A DNA stretch of 64,000 nt from Shewanella fodinae (GTDB lineage: Bacteria; Pseudomonadota; Gammaproteobacteria; Enterobacterales; Shewanellaceae), in the NCBI RefSeq assembly GCF_014651955.1, contig NZ_BMXW01000003.1:62001-126000 (forward strand), given 5' to 3'. Below, one piece after another: positions 46,353-55,775 of the stretch. A model generated the notes under the pieces. That model did not search any database and was not told the DNA's origin. It saw only the letters and a program-made list of their open reading frames with translations. The stretch's first letter is position 1. Every line of letters begins with the position of its first letter. A program made the translations under genes and the position numbers.

Positions 46353-46468
46353 CTTTTAATGTTCGTCTATAATTATTGATAGTGCAGCAATGTAGCTAAA
46401 AGCGCTTACACTCATGATGAAAGGAATCATGCCCACGGATATGTCATCAAAACTGAGGGGATTTACCC

Positions 46469-47251
46469 ATGTATTCCTTGCGAGTCTGTGTAGTAACGAT
46501 ATTGATGTCGTTGGCGCTATTGCCATCGATATCATCAGCGTTGCCGCTGCCACCACTGCGTTTTGCCACCCTTAACTACCCACCGTTTATCTATGAAGAG
46601 GATCATCAGGCTAAAGGCGTGATAGCAGACATAGTGCGCGAGGCGTTCAAACGCTTACAACAACCCATTGTGATAGCCTTCTATCCAGTTCCTCGCGGCA
46701 TGTTATTGGTAAATAACGGTAATGTAGATGGCTATTTTTCTCTGAAAAAAACACCAGCCCGAGAAGAGAAACTGTTGTACACCCAGCAACCGCTGATCCG
46801 TCAGACTTTTGTGCTGTTTGTGCGTCACGAATCAACGCTGCAATACAGTGGCATTGTCGAAGACCTAGCCCCCTATCGCATAGGTGTTGTCAGCCAGACT
46901 TCTTACGGTCCACTATTTGATAATGCTGTGCGTGAAAAAAAACTGCTCAAATTGGATGAGGCTAGGGACTTCATCAGCAATTTTAAGAAATTACTGGCAG
47001 GCCGGGTTGATATGGTGATCAACAGTTATGATGTTGGAATGGCATTAGTGAGTCAGCTACAAAAACAGGACAACGTTAAAGTGCTAGACCCTCCCGTGGA
47101 AACCGTTGAGAGTTATTTGGCCTTCACCCGGCAACGGAATTTTCAGCAGTTGGCGGATGATTTTGATAACGTACTACAGCAAATGATTGCCGATGGCACA
47201 GTCGAAAATATTAAACGCCGCTATCCGGCAGCGGTATCCATCGGCTATTGA
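46469..47251 (+). CDS. Periplasmic solute-binding protein (SBP family 3)
   Basis: 260 residues: signal peptide (to about SSALP), then LRFATLNYPPFIYEEDHQAKGVIADIVREAF, LYTQQPLIRQTFVLFVR, and APYRIGVVSQTSYG, typical of type II amino-acid-type binding proteins. No permease or ATPase lies next to it; such orphans often feed chemoreceptors or act as sensors. Ligand unknown. Confidence 0.82.
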   Translation: MYSLRVCVVTILMSLALLPSISSALPLPPLRFATLNYPPFIYEEDHQAKGVIADIVREAFKRLQQPIVIAFYPVPRGMLLVNNGNVDGYFSLKKTPAREEKLLYTQQPLIRQTFVLFVRHESTLQYSGIVEDLAPYRIGVVSQTSYGPLFDNAVREKKLLKLDEARDFISNFKKLLAGRVDMVINSYDVGMALVSQLQKQDNVKVLDPPVETVESYLAFTRQRNFQQLADDFDNVLQQMIADGTVENIKRRYPAAVSIGY

Positions 47252-47377
47252 GATAACCTTTCCCTAGCGTAATAAAGTGTCGGACAGTTTCGCTCATCAT
47301 AACACTGTTTCACTGCTGCGAATTAGCCACTATAAATTGATAAACACTGCCATCAGCTTTGGCAGTAGTATAGAAAA

Positions 47378-47407
47378 TAACAGGGAGAAATGCGGTTCTC
47401 CCTGTTA
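47378..47407. terminator. Bidirectional terminator between the binding protein and dehydrogenase genes
   Basis: Perfect 12-bp stem TAACAGGGAGAA / TTCTCCCTGTTA, six-base loop, no long T-run. Confidence 0.75.
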
Positions 47408-47420
47408 TACGAGTAGTGGA

Positions 47421-48548
47421 TTACATTTCACCGATCATAACAATGGGCTTCAGGGTGATGCCTTTTTCACTATCGGCAGCCGCTTGGTTAATCTGCTCGA
47501 AGGGATAGAATTTCACCAACTTGTCAAATGGGAAACGCCCCTGCTGATAAAGCTTCACCAGTTGTGGAATAAACTGTTTTGGGGTTGAATCACCCTCCAC
47601 TATGCCACGGATAGTCTTTCCGCCCAGCAAAAGTTCATTCACATCAAACTTAGCTTCTGTTCCAAGAGCTGGAGCGCCAACGACACCAATAGCCCCTAAC
47701 GGCCCTAGGCTGTCGATACCCTGACGTAACACCGCCGGAATACCGGTAGATTCCAGTGCATAATTAGCGCCACCAGCGGTGATTTCTCGGATCACTGCAA
47801 CCGGATCCTGCTCTTTGCTATTAATAACGTGTGTCGCGCCTAACTCTTTGGCAAGTGCTAGACGGGATGGCACCACATCTACCGCAATGATTGTAGTTGC
47901 ACCGGCAACTCTAGCGGCTAACACCGCTGACAGGCCTACGGCACCTGCGCCAAAAGAAGCAAAACTGCTGCCGGGAATTACCTGCAATGAATTAATCACC
48001 GCGCCAGCACCCGTTTGGATACCACACCCCAATGGGCCGAGTAACTCAAGCGGGGCATCGACTGGGACTTTCACTGCATTAGATTCCAGTGATAAGGCAT
48101 AGGTAGCAAATGATGACTGGGCAAAGAAGTGATCATGCAGTGCTTGTCCGTCGGCGTCTGTAATCGCGGTATCACCATGCTGGTCAGCACCACTGAAATT
48201 ACGTGGATAAAACTCATCACAATAGGCAGCATGACCAGTACCGCAATGTCCACAATGGCTGCAATAGCCATAGGTTAGCACTACATGATCGCCGACTTGC
48301 AGCTCTTTAACCAAGGGACCAATCGCGGTGACAACGCCAGCGCCTTCATGACCAAGCACCGCGGGTAATGGTACGGGGTAATACTGATCACGCACTATCA
48401 TGTCGGTATGACACATCCCAGTGGCCACTATCTTCACGAGGACTTCATCCTCTTTGGGCGCACGAATACGAGCATTCTCAAGCGCAAAAGGCTTGCCTTT
48501 GCCCCGGACAACAGCCGCTTTAATATCATAAAAGCTTTGTGTACTCAT
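47421..48548 (-). CDS. Zinc-dependent alcohol dehydrogenase
   Basis: 375 residues of the medium-chain family. Catalytic zinc residues in GMCHTDM and GHEGAGVV; structural zinc motif CSHCGHCGTGHAAYC (about 97-111); Rossmann GAGAVGLSAVLAARVAGATTIIAVD. NAD preferred by the Asp ending that motif. Closest in character to aryl/benzyl-alcohol dehydrogenases (PETNPGCGI-like core), but the substrate is not determined. Monocistronic. Confidence 0.88.
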   Translation of the reverse strand: MSTQSFYDIKAAVVRGKGKPFALENARIRAPKEDEVLVKIVATGMCHTDMIVRDQYYPVPLPAVLGHEGAGVVTAIGPLVKELQVGDHVVLTYGYCSHCGHCGTGHAAYCDEFYPRNFSGADQHGDTAITDADGQALHDHFFAQSSFATYALSLESNAVKVPVDAPLELLGPLGCGIQTGAGAVINSLQVIPGSSFASFGAGAVGLSAVLAARVAGATTIIAVDVVPSRLALAKELGATHVINSKEQDPVAVIREITAGGANYALESTGIPAVLRQGIDSLGPLGAIGVVGAPALGTEAKFDVNELLLGGKTIRGIVEGDSTPKQFIPQLVKLYQQGRFPFDKLVKFYPFEQINQAAADSEKGITLKPIVMIGEM

Positions 48549-49122
48549 AGCCTAGACTCCTTCCATTACGTCAGTGGCCGGTCCCCAAGATGGCTAAGGT
48601 CCCGGCTTGCACGGTAGCAAGATAGCATCATGTCGGCGGAACATTTTTCGGTGAGCAAGTATCACGTCCCCACCAACAATCCGTACAAATATCACACTTT
48701 CAAATATTTTGTGATTTATGCCAAACATTACTACAGCAAAGACCGCCTTAACATGGCGTTTTTTGACTCAAAAACCTCGAATAAATAGAAAGGTATATCC
48801 GCCCAGTTGCGGTGAACAACGGAACCACAAGCATCTCGTTTTAGGACAAAGCGTTGGGCGGCTAGCGGCGTTCCCATCAAGCACAGAGGTAGAACGATTT
48901 GAACACATCTTATTGATAATAAAAGGCTAAAAATGAGGTGTTATTGCAAACACCATTATTGGCTCCCAACGCCACTGGGTGTTACCAAGCATCCACCACC
49001 CCATGGAATATCTGTTAGCGCCTATATAGAAAGATCAGCCCGCGCCGCCGACACTTGTATATCTGCAGCTAATGGTTGCATTGAGCAGCCTAGAGCAGAC
49101 AAGATACGGGCCCGAATATGCG
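48549..49122. other. 574-base gap, no confident gene
   Basis: Part holds the dehydrogenase promoter. Possible small open frames around 48718-49259 have no good ribosome site, no similarity that I recognise, and odd residue make-up (rich in His, Pro, Arg). A 7-bp inverted pair CCGCCCA/TGGGCGG at 48799 and 48855 encloses a 49-base stretch. It may be a decayed gene or mobile remnant. Confidence 0.4.
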
Positions 49123-49857
49123 TTACACCTGTGAGCTACACAAGGCTGCCAGTGCCGCTCTCGCGGCCAACATCTCGCCATGCATTAATAGCGGTTCCGC
49201 TGCTGCATATTGATTTACCCCGTCTGCCGTCGCGTCACCATAAAGCACCACATTGTTGAGTACCGCAGCGACAGCAACGCCGCGTATGCGACCAACCGTC
49301 AGCAAGGCGGCAGTTTCCATATCGGCAGCCAACACTCCCAACTGATGCCAACGGCGACAGATGTCCAGCTCTTGATCGGTATAAAAACTGTCATGGGAGC
49401 GCACAATCCCCAAATGATGAAGGTGCTGATGTTGCCTGAGATAATCGCTCAAGCCATTAACCAGTACTCGATTTGCCAAGGCGGGATAGGCAGTAGGAGC
49501 ATAGCTGACCGAACCACCGTCATCACGCACGGCAGCTTCGACCACAATCAGTTCACCTAATGCGATATGAGATTGCAGCGCACCAGCAGAGCCCACGCGG
49601 ATAAAACGTTTGCCACCACACTTGATCAATTCCTCTAACGCAATAATGGCGGAAGGGGCCCCAATACCCGTGCTGCAAATGGTCAACTGATACCCCTGAA
49701 ATTCACCACTGACACTGGTGAACTCCCGGTTGCTAGCCAGCGGTTTAACATCGGTTAGCAAACCGGCAATTCTTGCTACCCGAGCTGGATCACCACAGAG
49801 AATAACCCGTTCACTCCCCTGCGCAGCAGTCAATTGAATATGCGGTTGTATGCTCAT
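49123..49857 (-). CDS. Nucleoside phosphorylase (uridine/purine phosphorylase family)
   Basis: 244 residues. Family motifs: RVILCGDPARVARIAG (phosphate/ribose), STGIGAPSAIIALEEL, RVGSAGALQ, and VLAADMETAALLTVGRIRGV (about 180-199). Cleaves a nucleoside with phosphate to base and ribose-1-phosphate. The ATG overlaps the pnuC stop by ATGA, fixing the start and showing coupling with a nicotinamide riboside permease. I infer it could phosphorolyse nicotinamide riboside; uridine or another nucleoside is equally possible. Confidence 0.85.
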   Translation of the reverse strand: MSIQPHIQLTAAQGSERVILCGDPARVARIAGLLTDVKPLASNREFTSVSGEFQGYQLTICSTGIGAPSAIIALEELIKCGGKRFIRVGSAGALQSHIALGELIVVEAAVRDDGGSVSYAPTAYPALANRVLVNGLSDYLRQHQHLHHLGIVRSHDSFYTDQELDICRRWHQLGVLAADMETAALLTVGRIRGVAVAAVLNNVVLYGDATADGVNQYAAAEPLLMHGEMLAARAALAALCSSQV

Positions 49858-50594
49858 ATTGTTGTTCCTTTGGCAAAGCCATGTACGCTGCCATTGCTGC
49901 GCGCTGTCGCCATCCATTCACGGGTGCCGTTGGCGGCGATAAACAGCAAAATGGTGTATTCGATTGCCATGGCATAAACACCCTGCGCCGCATAGATACC
50001 GATACTGATGATGTTGATCAGCACCCATAAAATCCAGTTTTCCACATATTTACGGGTCATCAGTACTTGTGCTACCACAGATAACACGGTCACCATCGCA
50101 TCCCACACTGGGAACGGATCTGGCTGCAATTCAGGTAATGGCACGGTGATGCCCAACAGATTAAGTCCAGCAACGCTCCAGCGGGCCAAGCTGAAAAATA
50201 CCAGATCAATAAAGACGGCCAATGCAGCCACCGCCATGCTCACAGCAACTACCGTCAATATCAGCTTTTGGCGTGCCAGCCAGCGAACCTGCAAAGGCCG
50301 CCCCTGTTGCCCGGTCGGATGTGTCCAAGCATACCAGCCATAAACATTGGCACAGAAAAAAAACAGTTGCAGCAGCAACAGGCCGTAAAGTTGGATCTGG
50401 AAAAAAATCACCGCGAACAAACTGACATTAATTAACCCGAACAGGTAATTGATGGTTTTTTCCTGGCTGGCCAGCCAGATACACAGCAGTCCAAAGATGG
50501 TCCCGACCGCTTCAATCCAAGACATGGCATATCCGGCACCGATGGGGATATTAACCAAGGTATTATTGATGTCGAACCAGCTCGCTATATCCAT
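49854..50594 (-). CDS. pnuC: PnuC-family nicotinamide riboside permease
   Basis: 246 residues with about seven membrane helices. PnuC features: WIEAVGTIFGLLCIWLASQE, NVYGWYAWTHPTGQ, YVENWILWVLINIISIGIYAAQGVY. Facilitates uptake of nicotinamide riboside. Start ATG at 50594 is chosen for AAGGA eight bases upstream over the GTG at 50615. Some PnuC relatives carry thiamine or riboflavin, but no riboswitch was recognised upstream. Confidence 0.85.
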   Translation of the reverse strand: MDIASWFDINNTLVNIPIGAGYAMSWIEAVGTIFGLLCIWLASQEKTINYLFGLINVSLFAVIFFQIQLYGLLLLQLFFFCANVYGWYAWTHPTGQQGRPLQVRWLARQKLILTVVAVSMAVAALAVFIDLVFFSLARWSVAGLNLLGITVPLPELQPDPFPVWDAMVTVLSVVAQVLMTRKYVENWILWVLINIISIGIYAAQGVYAMAIEYTILLFIAANGTREWMATARSNGSVHGFAKGTTI

Positions 50595-50722
50595 TTGTTT
50601 TCCTTGCCTATCCACATAAATGCCGCCCTGTAGCTAAGCTACCTATTTGACCACGGACAAGGACAATTTACCATGTGCAGCGCCGCCACCATCACAGTGA
50701 CTGGCTGACGGCGCTATCGAAG

Positions 50723-53700
50723 TTAACGTCGTTCTCGCCAGCGATAAAGCGCCAGATAGAGTGTTGGCAATACCAACAACGTGAGCATGGTCGAACTCAG
50801 CAGGCCCCCCAGCACCACAATGGCTAAAGGTCTTTGAATTTCACTGCCGACACCGACGGAGAACAGAATAGGTATCAGTCCCAAGGCAGATGTCATCGCC
50901 GTCATCAAGACCGGACGTAATCGCGCAACGGTTCCTTCAAACACTGCCTGTTGAAGCGATTCACCTAATTCGCGGCGCTGGTTGATAGCATCCACCAGTA
51001 CCACACCATTGAGTACCGCCACCCCAAACAAGGTGATGAAACCAATAGCGCTTGGCACCGATAAGTAAGTGTTACTCCCCCATAACGCCAGCACGCCACC
51101 AATGAGCGCCAACGGCACATTGGCAATGATCAACCCCACCTGCCAGAAGCAACCAAATGAAAAATATAACAATAATGCAATCAACACCACAGATAAGGGC
51201 ACAACTAACGCCAAACGCTGTTGCGCCCGCAGCTGATTCTCATACTGCCCCCCCACAACAACTGTGTAGCCAGGTGGCAACTGGGCCTTTGGCACCAACG
51301 CATAGATATCAGCGACAACCGAGCCCATGTCTCGTCCCGCCACATTGGCTTGCACTACCACCCGCCGCTGCACATCATCTCGGCGAATGTTAGGGGGAGA
51401 CATCTCCACACGAATATCTGCGACATCCCCCAGTCGCACCAGCGCGCCATTGCTGGCAGCCAACGGCAAATCTGCCAGTGCATCAAGACTGCTGCGATAG
51501 GCCGCAGCCAGCCGCAGATTGATATCATAGCGCGCATTACCATCGATGATCTGGCCGGCACTACTACCACCGACACCCGTGCTGACCACATTCATAATCT
51601 CGGCTACGCTGATACCATACCGTCCCAACAACTCCCGTTTGGGGCGCACTACCAGTTGCGCCTCGCCACTGACTTGCTCTAACGCCACGTCCACCGCGCC
51701 GGGGACTTGCTCAACTAAGGCCGCCAATTGTTGTCCTTTGTTGGCCAACACTGTCAGATCTGGCCCAAACAACTTGATCGCTAATTGTGATTTGACGCCG
51801 GACAACAGTTCGTCCACCCGTGTGGCTATCGGTTGTGAGAAAGTCAGCAGCAGTCCTGGAAAGGCATTGAGCCGCTGCTCCATCAGCCGCTGTAATGACT
51901 GACGATCGGCCGCTGAACGCCATTCAGCCACAGGTTTAAGACCAATATAGATTTCAATATTGCTGACTGGCTCTGGGTCGCCACCGAGTTCAGGCGCACC
52001 AATGCGCGACAATGCATACTCCACCTCTGGAAATTCCAGTAGCATTTTCTCCAGTTGTGGCGCCACCTGTAGCGCTGTCTCTAAACTGGCCGTTGGCGCC
52101 AATGTCACCCGCAGGTTAATAGTCCCCTCCTCCAGTTCCGGTACAAACTCGGTGCCCAATCGTGGTAGTAGCGTCAGACATAGCAGTAACATCATCAAAG
52201 CGGTTGCCAGCGTGACTTTCGGGCGCTGCATCACTTGTGATAATACCCGGCGATAACTAGGCGTTAGTATTGACAGCAGTGGGCTTGAACGTACCTTGAT
52301 ATGGCGCCGAAATAACAATACCGCCATGGCAGGGACAACCAATAAAGCTACCAACAGTGCCGACAACATCGCCAACATAATGCTGATCGCCATCGGCTGA
52401 AATAACTTGCCTTCAACCCCCTGCAAAGCAAACAGCGGTGCAAACACCACGATAATAATGGCAGTGGCAAAAAATACTGGACGACAAACTTCCTTGGCTG
52501 CCAGCAAGATACGTAAGGTCATGCCATCGGCCACGTCATCAGGACTTTCCGGCGGAGTCACCATAGGGGATTGCGCTGGCAGCGACAGATGTTTGAAGAT
52601 GTTTTCGACCATCACCACCGAACCATCAACCAGCATGCCAATGGCTATTGCCAATCCTCCAAGCGACATCAAATTGGCAGACACACCAAAATACGCCATT
52701 ACCAACAACGCCAGCAAAATTGATACAGGAATGGAAATCAGTACCAGCAAGGTGGCACGCAGATTCACCAAAAACAGCGCCAGAATCACGATGATCAATA
52801 AAAATGCTAGTAACAATGCATCGGCAACAGTCGTTACCGCTTTCTTGACCAGCTCAGACTGATCGTAAAACACCTCAAAGCTAACACCGGGTGGCAACGC
52901 CTGACGAAGCAGTTGTTCTCTTGCAACCAAATCGTCGATGGTGGCCTTGGTATTAGCCCCCATACGTTTTAGCACCACTCCGGCCACCACTTCGCCAAGG
53001 GCCTGAGCAGAGCCATTGGCATCGCGACGGGTCATGGTGACCGCACCTACGCGAATTTCACCACCAAAATCAACGGTTGCCACATCCGCCACGGTAATGG
53101 GGGTTCCGTCACTTTCAGTCACCGGAATCGAAGCGATAGCCGCCAAACCAGCGGTTCCAGAGGGTAAAAAGCCATAACCCCGCACCACCAATTGCTCTTC
53201 ACCGCGCGGCATAAACCAACCACCGGCATTGCGGTTGCCGTCTTCCAACGCTTGCTGTAATTGCGCCAGACTCAAGTGATATGCCAGCAGTTTATTAGGA
53301 TCGACCCGCACTTGATACTGGCGAACTTCCCCTCCAAAGGACAGCACATCAGTAACGCCGGCGACCGGCATCAACAGCAGTTTTACCAGATAGTCGTTGA
53401 GACTGCGCAGCTGCGCCGCATCGACACCACTTTCCGGCGTTGCCCGCAGCACGTACTGATACACCTGCCCGAGTCCCGACGTATTGGGGCCGATTTCCGG
53501 TGTTCCCAATCCTTGGGGGATCAAACTCTTGGCGGTCGCCAGTTGTTCAAATACCTGTTGTCTAGCGAAATAAATATCGGTGCCTTCGGCAAATACCACG
53601 GTCACCACTGACAGGCCGGTGCGTGACAATGAACGCACCTCAGTCACATCCGGTAGTGAGTACATGCTGGACTCCACCGGGTAACTGATGAGTTTTTCCA

Positions 53701-53881
53701 CCTCTTCAGCAGCTAATCCTTCAGCCTCGGTATTGATGGTAACCTGCACATTGGATACATCCGGGAATGCATCTAGATTCAACGTTGGCACCACGATTCC
53801 ACCCGCAATTAGCAGGGCAAATAAGGCGAGCAACAGTAACAGACGATTGCGCACCGCCTGTTGAATGAGGTTAAATAACAT
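50723..53881 (-). CDS. Heavy-metal RND efflux pump (CzcA/CusA family)
   Basis: About 1052 residues, twelve helices with two large periplasmic loops. Starts MLFNLIQQAVRNRLL with LDAFPDVSNVQVTINTEAEGLAAEEVEKLISYPVE, diagnostic of the HME-RND group. The helix-4 motif LGGLAIAIGMLVDGSVVMVEN lacks the DFG of CzcA-type zinc/cobalt/cadmium pumps and is nearer the Cus- or nickel-type motif, so the metal is uncertain. Stop of the adaptor gene lies 11 bases upstream. The usual outer-membrane channel gene (CzcC/CusC) is not adjacent. Confidence 0.92.
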   Translation of the reverse strand: MLFNLIQQAVRNRLLLLLALFALLIAGGIVVPTLNLDAFPDVSNVQVTINTEAEGLAAEEVEKLISYPVESSMYSLPDVTEVRSLSRTGLSVVTVVFAEGTDIYFARQQVFEQLATAKSLIPQGLGTPEIGPNTSGLGQVYQYVLRATPESGVDAAQLRSLNDYLVKLLLMPVAGVTDVLSFGGEVRQYQVRVDPNKLLAYHLSLAQLQQALEDGNRNAGGWFMPRGEEQLVVRGYGFLPSGTAGLAAIASIPVTESDGTPITVADVATVDFGGEIRVGAVTMTRRDANGSAQALGEVVAGVVLKRMGANTKATIDDLVAREQLLRQALPPGVSFEVFYDQSELVKKAVTTVADALLLAFLLIIVILALFLVNLRATLLVLISIPVSILLALLVMAYFGVSANLMSLGGLAIAIGMLVDGSVVMVENIFKHLSLPAQSPMVTPPESPDDVADGMTLRILLAAKEVCRPVFFATAIIIVVFAPLFALQGVEGKLFQPMAISIMLAMLSALLVALLVVPAMAVLLFRRHIKVRSSPLLSILTPSYRRVLSQVMQRPKVTLATALMMLLLCLTLLPRLGTEFVPELEEGTINLRVTLAPTASLETALQVAPQLEKMLLEFPEVEYALSRIGAPELGGDPEPVSNIEIYIGLKPVAEWRSAADRQSLQRLMEQRLNAFPGLLLTFSQPIATRVDELLSGVKSQLAIKLFGPDLTVLANKGQQLAALVEQVPGAVDVALEQVSGEAQLVVRPKRELLGRYGISVAEIMNVVSTGVGGSSAGQIIDGNARYDINLRLAAAYRSSLDALADLPLAASNGALVRLGDVADIRVEMSPPNIRRDDVQRRVVVQANVAGRDMGSVVADIYALVPKAQLPPGYTVVVGGQYENQLRAQQRLALVVPLSVVLIALLLYFSFGCFWQVGLIIANVPLALIGGVLALWGSNTYLSVPSAIGFITLFGVAVLNGVVLVDAINQRRELGESLQQAVFEGTVARLRPVLMTAMTSALGLIPILFSVGVGSEIQRPLAIVVLGGLLSSTMLTLLVLPTLYLALYRWRERR

Positions 53882-53891
53882 ATGGCCGCCC

Positions 53892-54992
53892 TCAGTGGTT
53901 ATGTACGTCAAAACCGGACTTAGCCAGTTCTGATGCCAAGAAGAATGCGCCAGCGGTTACGACTGACGTACCGGGCGCGATCCCCGTTACCAGATTCATC
54001 CCGCGCTGCTGTTGTCGCACCTGTACCTCCTGAGCACGAAATCCTGCAGCAGTTGCCACAAATACCTGCCAATCACCGTCTTCACTGCGACTCAGCGCTG
54101 CGTCAGGTAATAGCACCCCAGGTTGTTCGGGCTGTGGCAAAAAGACCTCGGCAAACTGCCCGGCATGCCAATACGTTTGGCGGTTATCGAGTTGTGCAAT
54201 CAAACGTTCAGTCCGGGTACTGCTGGAAAGCTCATGCGCGCGACCGATAATGGTGGCGCTGACCATGGTCGCATCAACTTTAACCAGCAGTTTTTTGGCT
54301 TGCGCCAGTTGAGCAGACTGTTGTGGCGTCATTTCCGCTATCACCCACAGCGAGGATTCATCAGTCAGTTGCAACAACACATTCCCAGCACTTTGCAGTT
54401 CGCCTAAACGGGTATTGTCCTGCTGCACTCGGCCATTAATGGGGGCCAGCAGTTGATAACTGCCGATGAGCGTTGGATCGGCTTGCAGTGCCGCTATCTG
54501 CCCAGCCGTCATCTGCAGCGCTTGCAACACCGCGCGGCATTGTTCCTTTGCCACCAACGCTTGCTGCCGTTCACTATCACTGATTGCCGTAGTACTCATA
54601 GCGTTGATGCGCCGCCAGTTACTCGCGGCGTTGATAAAATCAGCCTGGGCTTTTGCCACATCGACGCCTCCTAGGGTCAATAATCGCTGACCGGCGATTA
54701 CCTGCTGGCCTGGCACCACATGACGTTGCAGCACTATCACATCCAGTTGCGGCGTTAATGTAAACGTGCGCTCACGGTCGACCTGTAACACCGCATTGGC
54801 CACAGATTGAGGACTGAAACCACCAGCAGCAGGTATTACTTGGATACCTGCCAGTTGCTGTTGTTCGGCACTTAGTTGTAGTAACGGTTCGGTGTGCAAA
54901 TTACTGCCGTCATCGGCGTCAGCTGCAGAATGTAAACAGCCGATAACCAATACCAGTATTTGGTACTTGATTGAAATTTTTGAAAGGCTCAC
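53892..54992 (-). CDS. RND membrane-fusion protein (CzcB/CusB family)
   Basis: 366 residues from the GTG at 54992: AGGAG lies six bases before it, while the upstream ATG has no spaced site. Lipobox VIGC near residue 19 suggests a lipoprotein. Lipoyl parts VVPGQQVIAGQRLLTLGG and YQLLAPINGRVQQDNTRLGE with an intervening helical hairpin (about 95-150); beta-barrel and C-terminal part GIAPGTSVVTAGAFFLASEL. Joins the RND pump to an outer-membrane channel. Same operon as the pump. Confidence 0.9.
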   Translation of the reverse strand: MSLSKISIKYQILVLVIGCLHSAADADDGSNLHTEPLLQLSAEQQQLAGIQVIPAAGGFSPQSVANAVLQVDRERTFTLTPQLDVIVLQRHVVPGQQVIAGQRLLTLGGVDVAKAQADFINAASNWRRINAMSTTAISDSERQQALVAKEQCRAVLQALQMTAGQIAALQADPTLIGSYQLLAPINGRVQQDNTRLGELQSAGNVLLQLTDESSLWVIAEMTPQQSAQLAQAKKLLVKVDATMVSATIIGRAHELSSSTRTERLIAQLDNRQTYWHAGQFAEVFLPQPEQPGVLLPDAALSRSEDGDWQVFVATAAGFRAQEVQVRQQQRGMNLVTGIAPGTSVVTAGAFFLASELAKSGFDVHNH

Positions 54993-55107
54993 GAAATACT
55001 CCTGCAACCGCAGCGGCAAGGAGTTCATCTCCCCTATGGTTGCGGTTGTTCTGTCATTAGTCTGGTGAGTCAGCGTCCGGCATGAACGCCAATTCAGTAC
55101 AAAAGGC

Positions 55108-55524
55108 TCAGACGGTTACAGCAATCGGAGGGCGATAAGCAGGTTCAGAAGCGATTGGCAAATATCGGGTCATTTCTGCGATGACAGAATGGGAAACCAG
55201 CAAAGCATGAGCAAATAAGGGCTGCATCGGCAACGAGATATGCCCTCCATGACAAGGGCAATCGAGACACAGATCTAGCTGTTGCAGCTCCTGATGTGGC
55301 AGATGATGTAACGCAGATTTTTCAGCCGCAAGTGGCTCACTATCATGACGTTCACAATCAGCAACGGCGACAATTGGCTGGGTAATCTGTAGATGGGTAT
55401 GTTGCAGTGTTTCTTCGTAGCTGTTACCGGCATGCAACTGGTGAGTACCTACGTCTGATACCGCAAATTGCAGCATCAGCAGTAATGCCATACACCAGGA
55501 AAGCCAACGGCCGGTAACTATCAT
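55108..55524 (-). CDS. Small His/Cys-rich hypothetical protein next to the metal pump
   Basis: 138 residues. N-terminal hydrophobic segment (about 7-22) suggests export; the rest is rich in His (HTHLQIT, ALHHLPHQE) with a cysteine cluster LCLDCPCHGGH (about 86-96) able to bind metal. No recognised family. Lies between the adaptor gene and a small lipoprotein gene, same strand. There is no clear ribosome site; coupling to the preceding gene (12 bases) is likely. A metal sensor or chaperone for the pump is a reasonable guess. Confidence 0.65.
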   Translation of the reverse strand: MIVTGRWLSWCMALLLMLQFAVSDVGTHQLHAGNSYEETLQHTHLQITQPIVAVADCERHDSEPLAAEKSALHHLPHQELQQLDLCLDCPCHGGHISLPMQPLFAHALLVSHSVIAEMTRYLPIASEPAYRPPIAVTV

Positions 55525-55536
55525 AGAGGAGAAAAC

Positions 55537-55707
55537 TTACTTGAATACGCAGTGTTTGGCGTAATCTTTGGCTTCATTAGCCGTCCAGTCACCAGAGGGC
55601 TTTTCCTTCATCTGTTTGCACCAGGCTTCACTGCCTACTTCTGGCGCACAAGCACTAAGCAGGCTTGCTAACAGCAAAGACAAAGTAACAATGGTTAATT
55701 TGGACAT
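55537..55707 (-). CDS. Small lipoprotein of the DUF3012 type
   Basis: 56 residues. Lipobox LLSAC (Cys near 20), mature part APEVGSEAWCKQMKEKPSGD then WTANEAKDYAKHCVFK, which I recognise as the DUF3012 family of very short lipoproteins. Two further cysteines may form a disulfide. AAGGAAAT precedes the ATG. Function unknown. It lies at the head of the leftward group with the His/Cys-rich protein and the metal pump. Confidence 0.85.
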   Translation of the reverse strand: MSKLTIVTLSLLLASLLSACAPEVGSEAWCKQMKEKPSGDWTANEAKDYAKHCVFK

Positions 55708-55775
55708 AATATTTCCTTGTTCTGAACAGTTATCCTGGCGCTAGCTTACCAGAGCCCGCCATATTTCCACACTAC

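Noticed and set aside
48799-48861. Integron attC-like site (GTTGGGC with inverted CCGCCCA)
   Set aside because: The left core ends AGT, not AAC, inner arms do not pair, and no integrase or cassette array is seen.
48933-49259. 108-codon frame before the phosphorylase stop
   Set aside because: Overlaps the phosphorylase 3-prime end, composition odd, no recognisable domain.
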